A stretch of 64,000 nt of DNA from Streptomyces venezuelae ATCC 10712 (GTDB taxonomy: Bacteria > Actinomycetota > Actinomycetes > Streptomycetales > Streptomycetaceae), in assembly GCF_008639165.1 (NCBI RefSeq), contig NZ_CP029197.1:1798001-1862000 (forward strand), read 5' to 3'. The notes under the pieces were generated by a model, which was given only the letters and a program-made list of their open reading frames with translations, had not been told where the DNA came from and made no database searches. Positions 16,085-25,065 of this stretch are shown here, piece by piece. The position numbers and the translations under genes are program-made. Position 1 is the first letter of the stretch, and every line of letters begins with the position of its first letter.

Positions 16085-16471
16085 TTAGTTCCCCGTGTCG
16101 AACTTCTCCGTGTCGAACCCGGCGGCCTGGAGGTACTCCGGCTTCGGGTCGAGCGCGGCGGCGAGCCGGAAGTGCCGGGTGGCCTGGGCGGTCTGCCCCG
16201 AGCGCTCGAAGGTGCGGGCCAGCGCGAAGTGCGCGAAGGCGTTGTCCGGCTCCCGCTCCAGGACCAGCTCGAACTCCAGCTGGGCCGGGCGCAGCTGCGC
16301 GGCGGCGAAGAACGCACGGGCGCGCAGCAGGCGTGCCGCCGTGTTCTCGGGGTGGGCGGCGATCACCGAGTCCAGCAGCTTCACGGCGCCACGAGGGTCC
16401 CGGGCGGCCAGCAGGTGCTCGGCGGCGCGGAAGTCGATGACGTGCGTTTCCGGGTTTCTGTCGGCCACCAT
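16085..16471 (-). CDS. tetratricopeptide repeat protein
   Basis: 128 residues. Consecutive TPR-type helix pairs cover about 15-115: AAEHLLAARDPRGAVKLLDSVIAAHP, then TAARLLRARAFFAAAQLRPAQLEFELVLEREP, then AFAHFALARTFERSGQTAQATRHFRLAAALDP. There is no signal peptide or enzyme domain, so it is a small cytoplasmic scaffold. The gene ends in TAA, an uncommon stop at this base composition. It lies about 120 bp downstream of coaE on the same strand and could be read from the same transcript. Confidence 0.85.
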   Translation of the reverse strand: MVADRNPETHVIDFRAAEHLLAARDPRGAVKLLDSVIAAHPENTAARLLRARAFFAAAQLRPAQLEFELVLEREPDNAFAHFALARTFERSGQTAQATRHFRLAAALDPKPEYLQAAGFDTEKFDTGN

Positions 16472-16591
16472 GGCATCCTTCCCCTTCGATCAGGTGGTTG
16501 AACACCGGACCCGGCACCCTCATTCCGCCGCCCGGCGCCGCCCGGGCCGTCCTCCGCCGTCCGCCACCGGCCTCAGCGGGGCGGGGCGGTG

Positions 16592-17197
16592 CTACGCGGA
16601 TTCCGACGCGCGGCGCTCCAGCTCGTCCCAGACCTTGCGCACCTGCGGTTCGAGCGCGTCGAGCGGTCCGTCGTTGTCGATCACCAGCTCCGCGACGGCA
16701 AGCCGCTGCTCCCGGGTGGCCTGGGCGGCCATCCGGGCCCGCGCCTCGGACTCGGCCATGCCCCGGAGCCGTACCAGCCGGTCGAGCTGGGTCTCCGGGG
16801 AGGCGTCCACCACGACCACGAGGTCGTACAGCGGCGCGAGACCGTTCTCGGCGAGCAGGGGCACGTCGTGGACGACGACGTCACCGGCGCCCGCCCGGCT
16901 CTCCAGCTCCGCCGACCGGGCCCCGACCAGCGGGTGCACGATGGCGTTGAGCGTGGCCAGGCGCTCGGCGTCGGCGAAGACGACGGAACCGAGCTTGGGC
17001 CGGTCGAGCGTCCCCTCAACGGTGAGGACCTCGGGCCCGAAGGCCTCGACGACCGCCGCCAGACCCGGGGTCCCGGGTTCGACGACCTCGCGGGCGATCC
17101 GGTCCGCGTCGATCAGCACGGCCCCGTACGAGACGAGCAGCCGTGACACTTCGCTCTTGCCGGCGCCGATCCCGCCGGTCAGGCCCACCTTCAGCAT
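16592..17197 (-). CDS. coaE: dephospho-CoA kinase
   Basis: 201 residues, normal for bacterial CoaE. It phosphorylates the 3' hydroxyl of dephospho-CoA, the last step of coenzyme A synthesis. The P-loop GGIGAGKS is at 8-15, followed by the family motifs [35 protein letters not shown] and [19 protein letters not shown]. The ATG at 17197 places the P-loop at the usual distance from the N-terminus; no ribosome binding site is evident. It follows the PAC2-family gene by 31 bp on the same strand, downstream of rpsA, an arrangement known in other Streptomyces. Confidence 0.95.
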   Translation of the reverse strand: MLKVGLTGGIGAGKSEVSRLLVSYGAVLIDADRIAREVVEPGTPGLAAVVEAFGPEVLTVEGTLDRPKLGSVVFADAERLATLNAIVHPLVGARSAELESRAGAGDVVVHDVPLLAENGLAPLYDLVVVVDASPETQLDRLVRLRGMAESEARARMAAQATREQRLAVAELVIDNDGPLDALEPQVRKVWDELERRASESA

Positions 17198-17228
17198 GAG
17201 CGGCAGCTTAGGGCCTGGCCCGGGCGGG

Positions 17229-18167
17229 TCAGGCGTCGCCCTCCCGCTCGGCGAGGAAGCGCTCGAACTCCCGGCCCAGCTCGTCCGCCGACGGCAGGTC
17301 CACGGGCTCGGCGACCAGGCTGCCACGGGTCTCGGCCCCGGCCGCCGCGTCGTACTGGTGCTCAAGGCCCTGGACGAGCGCGACCAGCTCCTCGTCGCCC
17401 TCGCCGATCTGGCGGTCGATCTCGGTCTGGGTGCGGCGGGCCTCGGTGCGCAGCGCGTGGGCGACCCCGGGGAGGACGAGACCGGTGGCGGCCGTGACGG
17501 CCTCCAGGGCGGTCAGCGCCGCGTCCGGGTACGGGGAGCGGGCCACGTAGTGCGGCACGTGCGCGGCCACGCCGAGGGTGTCGTGACCGGATTCGGTGAG
17601 CCGGTACTCGACGAGGGCTTCGGCGCTGCCGGGGACCTGGGCCTCGTCGAAGGGGCTGCGGTGCCCGGGCATCAGGTCGGTGCGGCTGCCGTGCGGGGTG
17701 AGGCCCACGGGGCGGGTGTGCGGCACGCCCATGGGGATGCCGTGGAAGTTGACGGAGAGGCGCACACCGAGGCGCTCGACGATCTGCCGGACGGCGACGG
17801 CGAACCGCTCCCACTCCACGTCGGGCTCGGGGCCGGAGAGGACCAGGAAGGGGGCTCCGGTGGCGTCCTGGACGAGGCGGACCTCGATGGACGGCGTCTC
17901 GTACGCGGTCCAGCGGTCGCGCCGGAAGGTCAGCAGCGGGCGGCGGGCGCGGTAGTCCACCAGCCGGTCGTGGTCGAAGCGGGCGACGAGCTGGTGGGGA
18001 AGGGTGTCGAGCAGGCCGTCGATGATCTGCTCACCGGTCTCGCCCGCGTCGATGTAGCCGTCGAAGTGGTACAGCATGACCAGCCCGGCCGACTCCTGCG
18101 CCAGTGCCAGGTCGACGACGGCCAGACCCTTCGCGTCCCACTCGTACAAATCCTGGGGATCAAGCAC
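17229..18167 (-). CDS. PAC2-family protein
   Basis: 312 residues. Recognised by [20 protein letters not shown] at the N-terminus and [22 protein letters not shown], characteristic of actinobacterial proteins of the PAC2 (proteasome-assembly-chaperone-like) fold. Actinomycetes have 20S proteasomes, but a chaperone role for this family is not proven. GTG at 18167 was chosen over the longer frame because a GAGGAGGAG ribosome binding site lies directly upstream and homologues start here. The C-terminus is acidic ([13 protein letters not shown]). It lies between rpsA and coaE, all leftward. Confidence 0.85.
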   Translation of the reverse strand: MLDPQDLYEWDAKGLAVVDLALAQESAGLVMLYHFDGYIDAGETGEQIIDGLLDTLPHQLVARFDHDRLVDYRARRPLLTFRRDRWTAYETPSIEVRLVQDATGAPFLVLSGPEPDVEWERFAVAVRQIVERLGVRLSVNFHGIPMGVPHTRPVGLTPHGSRTDLMPGHRSPFDEAQVPGSAEALVEYRLTESGHDTLGVAAHVPHYVARSPYPDAALTALEAVTAATGLVLPGVAHALRTEARRTQTEIDRQIGEGDEELVALVQGLEHQYDAAAGAETRGSLVAEPVDLPSADELGREFERFLAEREGDA

Positions 18168-18277
18168 GATTACCGCTCCTCCTCGTGTTCTCTCTGGGAA
18201 CGTCTCGCGCCGCACCGCCATTCCCGCGCGGCGTGATCTTCCGGCGAACGATCTTCGGAGGCTTCCCGGACATGACC

Positions 18278-18309
18278 GAGGCCCGCTCCCCCGGAGGGGA
18301 GCGGGCCTC
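18278..18309 (-). terminator. rpsA terminator
   Basis: A perfect 14-base stem (GAGGCCCGCTCCCC with GGGGAGCGGGCCTC) and a 4-base CGGA loop lie 37 bp downstream of the rpsA stop. No T-run, as usual in Streptomyces. The PAC2 gene begins beyond it, so it would separate rpsA from the PAC2-coaE unit. Confidence 0.85.
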
Positions 18310-18345
18310 GATTCGCTAGCGGCTAGCGCTCAGCGCAGAGCCTGT

Positions 18346-19857
18346 TCAGCTCTGGCCGCCGGCCAGCTTCTCGCGCAGGGCGGCGAGCGCCTCGTCCGAC
18401 GCCAGGGCGCCGGAGTTGTCGTCCGACTCCGAGGAGTACGAACCACCCGAGATGCCCGCACCGGCGTTGCCGGCGGCCGGGGCGGCAGCGCCCTCGGCAG
18501 CGGCGGCCTCGTCGGCCTCGCGGGACTTGATGACCTGAGCCTGGTGCTGCTCGAAGCGAGCCTGCGCCTCGGCGTACTGGGTCTCCCAGGCCTCGCGCTG
18601 GGTCTCGAAGCCCTCGAGCCAGTCGTTGGTCTCGGGGTCGAAGCCCTCGGGGTAGATGTAGTTGCCCTGGTCGTCGTAGGACGCGGCCATGCCGTACAGG
18701 GTCGGGTCGAACTCGACCGAGGCCGGGTCGGCACCGAAGGACTCGTTGGCCTGCTTCAGCGAGAGGCTGATGCGACGACGCTCGAGGTCGATGTCGATGA
18801 CCTTGACGAAGATCTCGTCGTTGACCTGGACGACCTGCTCCGGGATCTCCACGTGGCGCTCGGCCAGCTCGGAGATGTGGACCAGACCCTCGATGCCCTC
18901 GTCCACGCGGACGAACGCACCGAACGGAACCAGCTTGGTGACCTTACCCGGGACGACCTGACCGATCTGGTGGGTCCGGGCGAACTGCTGCCACGGGTCC
19001 TCCTGCGTCGCCTTCAGCGACAGGGAGACGCGCTCGCGGTCCATGTCCACGTCGAGAACCTCGACGGTGACCTCCTGGCCGACCTCGACGACCTCGGAGG
19101 GGTGGTCGATGTGCTTCCAGGAGAGCTCGGAGACGTGCACGAGGCCGTCGACGCCACCCAGGTCCACGAAGGCACCGAAGTTGACGATCGAGGACACGAC
19201 GCCCGAACGGACCTGACCCTTCTGGAGGGTCGTGAGGAAGGTCTGGCGAACCTCGGACTGGGTCTGCTCCAGCCAGGCGCGGCGGGACAGGACCACGTTG
19301 TTGCGGTTCTTGTCCAGCTCGATGATCTTCGCCTCGAGCTCCTTGCCCACGTAGGGCTGGAGGTCGCGGACACGACGCATCTCGACGAGGGAGGCCGGCA
19401 GGAAGCCACGGAGGCCGATGTCGAGGATGAGACCACCCTTGACGACCTCGATGACGGTACCGGTGACGATGCCGTCCTCTTCCTTGATCTTCTCGATGGT
19501 GCCCCAGGCGCGCTCGTACTGGGCACGCTTCTTCGAGAGGATCAGGCGGCCTTCCTTGTCCTCCTTCTGGAGAACCAGGGCCTCGATCTCGTCGCCGACC
19601 TTGACGACCTCGTTCGGGTCGACGTCGTGCTTGATCGAGAGCTCGCGGCTCGGGATGACACCTTCGGTCTTGTAACCGATGTCGAGCAGGACCTCGTCCC
19701 GGTCGACCTTCACGATGACGCCGTCGACGATGTCGCCGTCGTTGAAGTACTTGATCGTCTCGTCGATCGCGGCGAGGAAGGCTTCCTCGTTACCGATGTC
19801 GTTGACCGCAACCTGCGGGGTGGTGCTGGTGGCGGTGGTCTCGGTGCTGCTCGTCAT
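18346..19857 (-). CDS. rpsA: 30S ribosomal protein S1
   Basis: 503 residues with four S1 RNA-binding domains (about 41-110, 128-193, 214-282 and 299-368), each ending in the conserved pattern seen as RLILSKKRA, NVVLSRRAW, RVSLSLKAT or RRISLSLKQA. The protein binds mRNA and helps initiation on the small subunit. A 130-residue C-terminal extension is low in order: an aromatic/acidic stretch (YDDQGNYIYPEGFDPETNDW) then Ala/Gly/Ser-rich sequence. Four rather than six domains is normal for actinobacteria. It is transcribed from a strong promoter about 200 bp upstream and ended by a strong hairpin. Confidence 0.97.
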   Translation of the reverse strand: MTSSTETTATSTTPQVAVNDIGNEEAFLAAIDETIKYFNDGDIVDGVIVKVDRDEVLLDIGYKTEGVIPSRELSIKHDVDPNEVVKVGDEIEALVLQKEDKEGRLILSKKRAQYERAWGTIEKIKEEDGIVTGTVIEVVKGGLILDIGLRGFLPASLVEMRRVRDLQPYVGKELEAKIIELDKNRNNVVLSRRAWLEQTQSEVRQTFLTTLQKGQVRSGVVSSIVNFGAFVDLGGVDGLVHVSELSWKHIDHPSEVVEVGQEVTVEVLDVDMDRERVSLSLKATQEDPWQQFARTHQIGQVVPGKVTKLVPFGAFVRVDEGIEGLVHISELAERHVEIPEQVVQVNDEIFVKVIDIDLERRRISLSLKQANESFGADPASVEFDPTLYGMAASYDDQGNYIYPEGFDPETNDWLEGFETQREAWETQYAEAQARFEQHQAQVIKSREADEAAAAEGAAAPAAGNAGAGISGGSYSSESDDNSGALASDEALAALREKLAGGQS

Positions 19858-20204
19858 GTGGGAAAGGGCTCCGGTTACGGACAGAAAGTCGTAGGTACTG
19901 CTACGCCGAGAGCCCGTATCGCACCAAGAAGCCGGACAGCCAATGAGGCCCCACTTCCCACCAGGGGGAGGAGCCTCGAAAACCGAGGGGACATACAACA
20001 GGTACGAGCGCGGCCTGCTCCGTCTGAGGCGCGCAGGCCCGCAGCGCAACCTTTAGCATACGGGGGCGGCCGGACAGGGTCAATGCGCGAAGCGCGCACC
20101 CGGGGCAGATCCACTCAACTCCGGCACCACTCGTGTCTTTCCACGCCGCGAAGGTGGGGTCCGCCGCACGGCGGCACTGAGCGCAAACTACATCGGCGGG
20201 CGAG
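19858..20204. other. rpsA promoter and long 5' leader
   Basis: No gene is seen in these 347 bp. A near-consensus promoter for rpsA lies at 20055-20083, giving a leader of about 190 nt. On the rpsA strand the leader can form several small hairpins, for example CGTAG-N6-CTACG near 19887-19904, GAGGC with GCCTC (about 19946-19977) and CTCG-AAAAC-CGAG (about 19974-19988). Autogenous control of S1 through a leader is known in enterobacteria, but I do not recognise a characterised actinobacterial motif here. Confidence 0.55.
20055..20083 (-). promoter_or_regulatory. principal-sigma promoter of rpsA
   Basis: On the minus strand: -35 TTGACC (20083-20078), 17-bp spacer, -10 TATGCT (20060-20055). This is near consensus for the housekeeping sigma factor HrdB. 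A small GC hairpin (GCGC-GAA-GCGC) lies immediately upstream of the -35. Confidence 0.85.
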
Positions 20205-21044
20205 ATGAACCAAGAGTACGGACACGAAGTCACGCGGGACTCGGACGAGGACGAGGCGGAGGCGACCCGGCGTGACGCGGGGGACGCGGAGAGCAGCAGG
20301 GCGAACCGCGGCTGGTGGGACAGGAACGCCGACGAGTACCAGAGCGACCACGGTTCCTTCCTCGGCGACGACCGCTTCGTTTGGGGTCCGGAGGGGCTCG
20401 ACGAGGCCGACGCGGGGCTGCTCGGTCCCGCCTCCTCGCTGAAGGGCCTCGACGTGCTTGAGATCGGCGCGGGCGCGGCGCAGTGCTCGCGCTGGCTTGC
20501 GGCGCAGGGGGCGCGGCCGGTGGCGCTCGACCTCTCGCACCGGCAGTTGCAGCACGCGCTGCGGATCGGCGGAGAGGTGCCGCTGGTGGAGGCGGACGCC
20601 GGCGACCTGCCGTTCCGGGACGGTTCCTTCGACCTGGCGTGCTCGGCGTACGGCGCGGTGCCGTTCGTCGCCGACCCGGTGAAGGTGTTCCGGGAGGTGC
20701 GGCGGGTGCTGCGGCCCGGCGGCCGGTGGGTGTTCTCGGTGACGCACCCGATCCGGTGGGCGTTCCCCGACGAGCCGGGGCCCGAGGGCCTGTCGGTCGC
20801 GGCCTCCTACTTCGACCGCACTCCCTATGTCGAGCAGGACGAGCGGGGCGAGGCGGTGTACGTGGAGCACCACCGGACGATCGGCGACCGGGTACGGGAC
20901 GTGGTGGCCGGCGGGTTCCGTCTGGTGGACCTCGTCGAGCCGGAGTGGCCGGAGTGGAACAGTCAGGAGTGGGGCGGCTGGTCCCCGCTGCGGGGGAACC
21001 TGATCCCGGGCACGGCGATCTTCGTCTGCGAGCGCACGGACTGA
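20205..21044 (+). CDS. class I SAM-dependent methyltransferase
   Basis: 279 residues. An acidic/polar N-terminal 30 residues precede a Methyltransf_11-type Rossmann fold: motif I DVLEIGAGAAQCSRWLA (about 82-98), PVALDLSHRQLQ (motif II), VEADAGDLPFRDGSFDLACSAYGAVPF (motif III/IV) and RRVLRPGGRWVFSVTHP. It methylates a small molecule or another unknown acceptor in the cytoplasm. It is divergent from rpsA and ends before a strong terminator, so it stands as a single-gene unit. Confidence 0.85.
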   Translation: MNQEYGHEVTRDSDEDEAEATRRDAGDAESSRANRGWWDRNADEYQSDHGSFLGDDRFVWGPEGLDEADAGLLGPASSLKGLDVLEIGAGAAQCSRWLAAQGARPVALDLSHRQLQHALRIGGEVPLVEADAGDLPFRDGSFDLACSAYGAVPFVADPVKVFREVRRVLRPGGRWVFSVTHPIRWAFPDEPGPEGLSVAASYFDRTPYVEQDERGEAVYVEHHRTIGDRVRDVVAGGFRLVDLVEPEWPEWNSQEWGGWSPLRGNLIPGTAIFVCERTD

Positions 21045-21076
21045 CGACCAGCGGCGCCGCATTCGTCATATGAACA

Positions 21077-21110
21077 GGTGGGTCCTGTGGACAACGGGAC
21101 CCACCTTTTT
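21077..21110 (+). terminator. intrinsic terminator after the methyltransferase
   Basis: GGTGGGTCC pairs with GGACCCACC (nine-base perfect stem, 11-base loop), followed directly by TTTTT. It is one of the few classical T-tailed terminators in the window. It also argues against starting hrpB at the in-frame GTG at 21078, which lies inside it. Confidence 0.9.
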
Positions 21111-21134
21111 CGCGTCGCGTACGAGACTGAGTGC

Positions 21135-23780
21135 GTGATCCGAAACGACGCTCTCGACCGTCTCCCCGTCCGCCACGCCGTCCCCGAGCTGCTGAGCGCG
21201 CTCGACCGGCGCGGTACGGCCGTGTTGTCCGCGCCTCCCGGCACCGGCAAGACGACGCTCGTGCCGCTCGCGCTCGCGGGTCTCATAGGGGAGGGGCCGA
21301 GGCGCCGGGTCCTGGTGGCCGAGCCGCGCAGGATGGCGGTCCGGGCGGCGGCGCGGCGGATGGCGTGGCTGCTCGGCGAGGAGGTCGGCGGAGCGGTCGG
21401 CTTCTCGGTGCGCGGCGAGCGGCGGACGGGGCCGGCGACCCGGGTCGAGGTGGTGACCACGGGCATCCTGCTCCAGCGGCTCCAGCGCGACCCGGAGCTG
21501 GCCGGCGTGGACGTGGTGCTGCTCGACGAGTGCCACGAGCGGCATCTGGACGCCGACACGGCGATGGCCTTCCTCGTGGACGTACGGGCCACCCTGCGGC
21601 CGGAGCTGAAGCTGATCGCGGCTTCGGCGACGAGCGACGCGGCGGCGTGGGCGGATCTCCTCACCGTCCTGGACGGCACCGGGCCGGCGCCGGTCGTGCG
21701 GAGCAAGGGAGAGGGGCACGGCTGCCGGGTCTACTTCGCGGCGCCGCCGTCGGGCATCCGGCCCGCGCACGGCACGTGGGTGGACCCCGCGCTGCTGCGG
21801 CACGTCGCCGCGACGGTCCGGCTCGCGCTGGAGCGGCACGAGGGGGACGTCCTCTGCTTCCTTCCGGGTACGGGGGAGATCGCGCGGACGGCCGGGCTGC
21901 TGGCCGACGTCGACGCGGAGGTGCTCCAGCTGCACGGGCGGGCTCCGGCGGCGGTGCAGGACGCGGTGCTGCGGGGCACCGAGCCCGGCGGCCGGCGCCG
22001 GGTGGTGCTGGCGACGTCGGTGGCGGAGTCCAGCCTGACGGTGCCGGGGGTGCGGGTCGTGGTGGACTCGGGGCTGGCCCGGGAGCCGCGCACGGACCAC
22101 GCTCGGGGCCTCGGCTCGCTGGCGACGGTGACGGTCTCGGAGGCGACGGCGACCCAGCGGCTCGGCCGGGCCGGCCGGGAGGCCCCCGGATCCGTGTACC
22201 GCTGCTGGGCGGAGGCGAACGACGGGGGCAGGCCGCGCTTCCCGTCCCCGGAGATCAAGGTCGCGGATCTCGCCGACTTCGCCCTGCGGGTGGCCTGCTG
22301 GGGCGATCCGGCGGCGACGGGCCTCGCGCTGCTCGACCCGCCGCCCGCCGGGGCGATGGCGGCGGCCCGCTCGGTCCTGGAGTCGATCGGGGCGGTGGAC
22401 GCGGGGGGCCGGGCCACCGATCGCGGGGTGCGGATGTCCCGGCTGGGGCTGCATCCCCGGCTCGGCCGCGCCCTGCTGGACGGTGCGGCGGAGGTGGGGG
22501 TCAGGCGGGCCGCGGAGGTGGTGGCGCTGCTGAGCGAGGAGCCGCCGCGGGAGTATGGGGACGATCTCGCGGCGGCCTGGCGGGCGGCCCGCCGGGGGGC
22601 CGACGGGTACGGCGCCCGGTGGAAGGCGGAGGCCCGCAGACTGGAGCGGTCGGCCGCCGACGCCTTGGGCAAGGGGGACGCGGCGGCCGGGGGTGCGGCC
22701 GCCGATGCCCTGGGCAGGGGGGACGCGGCCGGGGGCGTGGCCGCCGGCGCGCGGGGCGGGGCCGACGCGGCGACTGGGGGTGCGGCCGCCGGGTTCGGTG
22801 ACGACGGGGTCGCCGGTCTGGTGACGGCGCTGGCGTTTCCCGAGCGGGTGGCCAGGGCGCGGGAGCAGGGGGGCTATCTGATGGTGTCGGGGAGCGGGGC
22901 CCGGCTCGCCGAGGGTTCCGGGCTGCGGGCCACCCCGTGGCTGGCCGTGGCGGTGGCGGACCGTACGGCCCGGGACGCGACGGCCCGGGTGCGGCTGGCG
23001 GCCGTGGTGGACGAGGAGATGGCGCGGCGGGCGGCCGGGCATCTGCGGTCCACCGGTGAGGAGGTCCGCTGGGAGGACGGGGACGTGGTCGCGCGCTCGG
23101 TGGACCGGCTCGGTGCGGTGGAGCTGACGGTCCGGCCGCTGGGGGCGAGGGCGGAGCCCGCGCTGGTGCGGGAGGCGCTGCTGGACGGGCTGCGCCGTGA
23201 GGGGCTCGGTCTGTTGCGGTGGAGCCGGGAGGCCGGGGAGCTGCGGGAGCGGCTCGCCTTCCTCCACCGCGAGCTGGGTGACCCGTGGCCGGACGTGGCG
23301 GACGGGGCGCTGGTGGAGCGGGCCGGGGAGTGGCTGGAGCCGGAGTTGTCCCGGGCGGCGCGGCGCGCCGATCTGGGGCGGATCGACGCCGGTGAGGCGC
23401 TGCGGCGGCTGCTGCCGTGGGCGTCGGGCGAGGCGGGCCGGCTGGGTGAGCTGGCTCCCGAGCGCATCGAGGTGCCGAGCGGTTCCCGGATCCGGGTCGA
23501 GTACGGGGGCGAGCGGCCGGTCCTGGCGGTGAAGCTCCAGGAGATGTTCGGTCTGGCGCAGACGCCCCGGGTGGCGGGGGTGCCGGTGCTGGTCCATCTC
23601 CTCTCCCCGGCGGGCCGGCCGGCGGCGGTCACCGCGGACCTGGCGTCGTTCTGGCGGGACGGCTACCGGTCCGTCCGGGCGGAGTTGCGGGGGCGGTATC
23701 CGAAGCACCCGTGGCCGGAGGACCCGTCGACGGCGGAGCCGACCCGGTTCACGAGCGCGCGGCTGAGACGGGAGGGGTGA
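21135..23780 (+). CDS. hrpB: ATP-dependent RNA helicase HrpB
   Basis: 881 residues, DEAH/RHA-type. Walker A APPGTGKTTLVPLAL is at 33-47, the DEAH-box variant DECHERH at 131-137, ASATSD is motif III, and LATSVAESSLTVPGV, VVDSGLARE and ATQRLGRAGREAPG complete the second RecA lobe. An HA2/HrpB C-terminal domain follows, ending in the family motif YRSVRAELRGRYPKHPWPEDP. An Ala/Gly/Asp-rich insert at about 505-555 is a repeat expansion. GTG at 21135 is preferred because the upstream GTG falls in the terminator hairpin. The 3' end overlaps the convergent DUF3068 gene by 32 bp. Its cellular substrate is not known. Confidence 0.93.
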   Translation: MIRNDALDRLPVRHAVPELLSALDRRGTAVLSAPPGTGKTTLVPLALAGLIGEGPRRRVLVAEPRRMAVRAAARRMAWLLGEEVGGAVGFSVRGERRTGPATRVEVVTTGILLQRLQRDPELAGVDVVLLDECHERHLDADTAMAFLVDVRATLRPELKLIAASATSDAAAWADLLTVLDGTGPAPVVRSKGEGHGCRVYFAAPPSGIRPAHGTWVDPALLRHVAATVRLALERHEGDVLCFLPGTGEIARTAGLLADVDAEVLQLHGRAPAAVQDAVLRGTEPGGRRRVVLATSVAESSLTVPGVRVVVDSGLAREPRTDHARGLGSLATVTVSEATATQRLGRAGREAPGSVYRCWAEANDGGRPRFPSPEIKVADLADFALRVACWGDPAATGLALLDPPPAGAMAAARSVLESIGAVDAGGRATDRGVRMSRLGLHPRLGRALLDGAAEVGVRRAAEVVALLSEEPPREYGDDLAAAWRAARRGADGYGARWKAEARRLERSAADALGKGDAAAGGAAADALGRGDAAGGVAAGARGGADAATGGAAAGFGDDGVAGLVTALAFPERVARAREQGGYLMVSGSGARLAEGSGLRATPWLAVAVADRTARDATARVRLAAVVDEEMARRAAGHLRSTGEEVRWEDGDVVARSVDRLGAVELTVRPLGARAEPALVREALLDGLRREGLGLLRWSREAGELRERLAFLHRELGDPWPDVADGALVERAGEWLEPELSRAARRADLGRIDAGEALRRLLPWASGEAGRLGELAPERIEVPSGSRIRVEYGGERPVLAVKLQEMFGLAQTPRVAGVPVLVHLLSPAGRPAAVTADLASFWRDGYRSVRAELRGRYPKHPWPEDPSTAEPTRFTSARLRREG

Positions 23781-24744
23781 GCGGGCCGGTGGCGGGTCCC
23801 GATGAGGGACGGCGGGAGCGGGCCTCCAGCCAGAGGGCGAGGGCGAGGAGGATCAGGGAGAGGAGGGTGAGGCTCCAGGGGAGGTAGGAGACGAGCAGGA
23901 GGATCGTGAGGCGGTTCGAGGAGACGTACTCCCCGACGCTCCTGATGTAGTCCTCGCGCATCTTCACGTGGCCCTCGAAGACCGTGAGGGTGTCCTGGCC
24001 CATCAGCTTCCCGGCGTTGCGGAGTTCCTCCTTGTGGATCTCCTCGCCGTTGAGGGGGGCGCCGGTGACCGGCTCGATCCAGAACATCCGCTTGGTGGTG
24101 TACCAGCGGGTGAGGCCGGAGTCGGCGATGACCTCCGGGGGGATCTTGACCGGCATGGTCTTGGGCATGGGGACCTTGGTCCAGGGGATGGTCTGCTCGA
24201 AGTAGTAGACCTCCGTGCCCCGGAAGGTGCGGGTGCCCCTGTAGTGGATGGGGGCCGAGGTGCGGGTCTGGGCGTCGAAGTACTGGTAGTCCCGCTTCTC
24301 GGTGAGGAACGGCCACTTGAACTCGATGCCCTCGCGCCGGACCGGCTCGCCGTCGACGGACTCGCCGGTGGCGTGGACGGGGTCCTGGCTGTGGGCGTCG
24401 AAGATGTAGCGCTCGGGGATCTTGGAGACCATCTTGCCGTCGGGGCCGGTGATGTAGGCGAGGGCGTCCCAGACCACGACGTCGCGTCCGGCGTCGCGTT
24501 CGATGCGCCGTGACTCCTCCACGTTGCCCTTGAGGGTCTGGATGATCGTGATCTTGTCGACCTTCTCGGACTTGAGCGTGGAGTAGTTGAGGAGGGTCGC
24601 GGGCTTCGCCTCCAGGACGGTCTCCTGGTACTGGTTCGGCGGGATCTTGGCCAGGCGCGGGAAGGCGTACCAGCGCAGGGTCGGGGCCATCGCGACACAG
24701 AAGACGGCGAGGGCGAGCAGGACGAGGCTGGCTCGGCGGCGCAC
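23749..24744 (-). CDS. DUF3068 membrane-anchored protein
   Basis: 331 residues. An N-terminal hydrophobic segment (about 5-21) and a C-terminal transmembrane helix (about 285-310, LTILLLVSYLPWSLTLLSLILLALALW read in parts) flank a large polar, presumably extracytoplasmic domain. The layout and motifs (TPTLRWYAFPRL-like start, WDALAYITGPDGKMVSKIPERYIFDAHS read in parts) match DUF3068, a family linked to cell-envelope porin-A-like proteins in actinobacteria. It starts 11 bp after the SPW_0924-like small gene and ends inside the last codons of hrpB. Confidence 0.82.
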   Translation of the reverse strand: MRRRASLVLLALAVFCVAMAPTLRWYAFPRLAKIPPNQYQETVLEAKPATLLNYSTLKSEKVDKITIIQTLKGNVEESRRIERDAGRDVVVWDALAYITGPDGKMVSKIPERYIFDAHSQDPVHATGESVDGEPVRREGIEFKWPFLTEKRDYQYFDAQTRTSAPIHYRGTRTFRGTEVYYFEQTIPWTKVPMPKTMPVKIPPEVIADSGLTRWYTTKRMFWIEPVTGAPLNGEEIHKEELRNAGKLMGQDTLTVFEGHVKMREDYIRSVGEYVSSNRLTILLLVSYLPWSLTLLSLILLALALWLEARSRRPSSGPATGPLTPPVSAARS

Positions 24745-24755
24745 GGTCGGCTCCC

Positions 24756-24896
24756 TTACTTCTTGGGGCCGGGATCGGCGGTCAGGAGGGGCTTGGGCGA
24801 GGTGGGCCCGTCGGGCGGCAGATCGACCACGGAGATCAGGAGGATGAAGAGGAGGACTGGGGCGAGTCCGATGGCGGCGGCGACGAGGGCGCGCAT
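24756..24896 (-). CDS. 46-residue single-span membrane protein (SPW_0924-like)
   Basis: A hydrophobic helix (MRALVAAAIGLAPVLLFILL) is followed by a short proline-rich tail ending SPKPLLTADPGPKK. The length, start and TSPKPLLT motif fit a tiny Streptomyces family known from annotation as SPW_0924. The ATG has a strong GGGAGG six bases upstream, supporting that it is translated. It lies 11 bp before the DUF3068 gene and is likely its operon partner. Function unknown. Confidence 0.75.
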   Translation of the reverse strand: MRALVAAAIGLAPVLLFILLISVVDLPPDGPTSPKPLLTADPGPKK

Positions 24897-25001
24897 GGTC
24901 GGCCTCCCGGTGCGATCTGATGGGTCGTCAGGGCTGGGGCACCGTAGCAACGCGACCGCGAGATGAGAACACGTTGCACCGTCCTGCCCGGGGAACGCGA
25001 A

Positions 25002-25038
25002 GCGCCGCCCCTCGCCCGGCGGGGCGGAGGGGCGGCGC
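25002..25038 (-). terminator. terminator of the lytic transglycosylase gene
   Basis: A perfect 12-base stem (GCGCCGCCCCTC with GAGGGGCGGCGC) and 13-base loop lie 28 bp past the stop of the leftward gene. Confidence 0.75.
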
Positions 25039-25065
25039 GGAGGGACGCGGCGCGGTGGCGCGGGG

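Noticed and set aside
21078-21134. Upstream GTG start for hrpB at 21078
   Set aside because: It lies within the stem of the intrinsic terminator of the preceding gene. GTG 21135 fits the family N-terminus.
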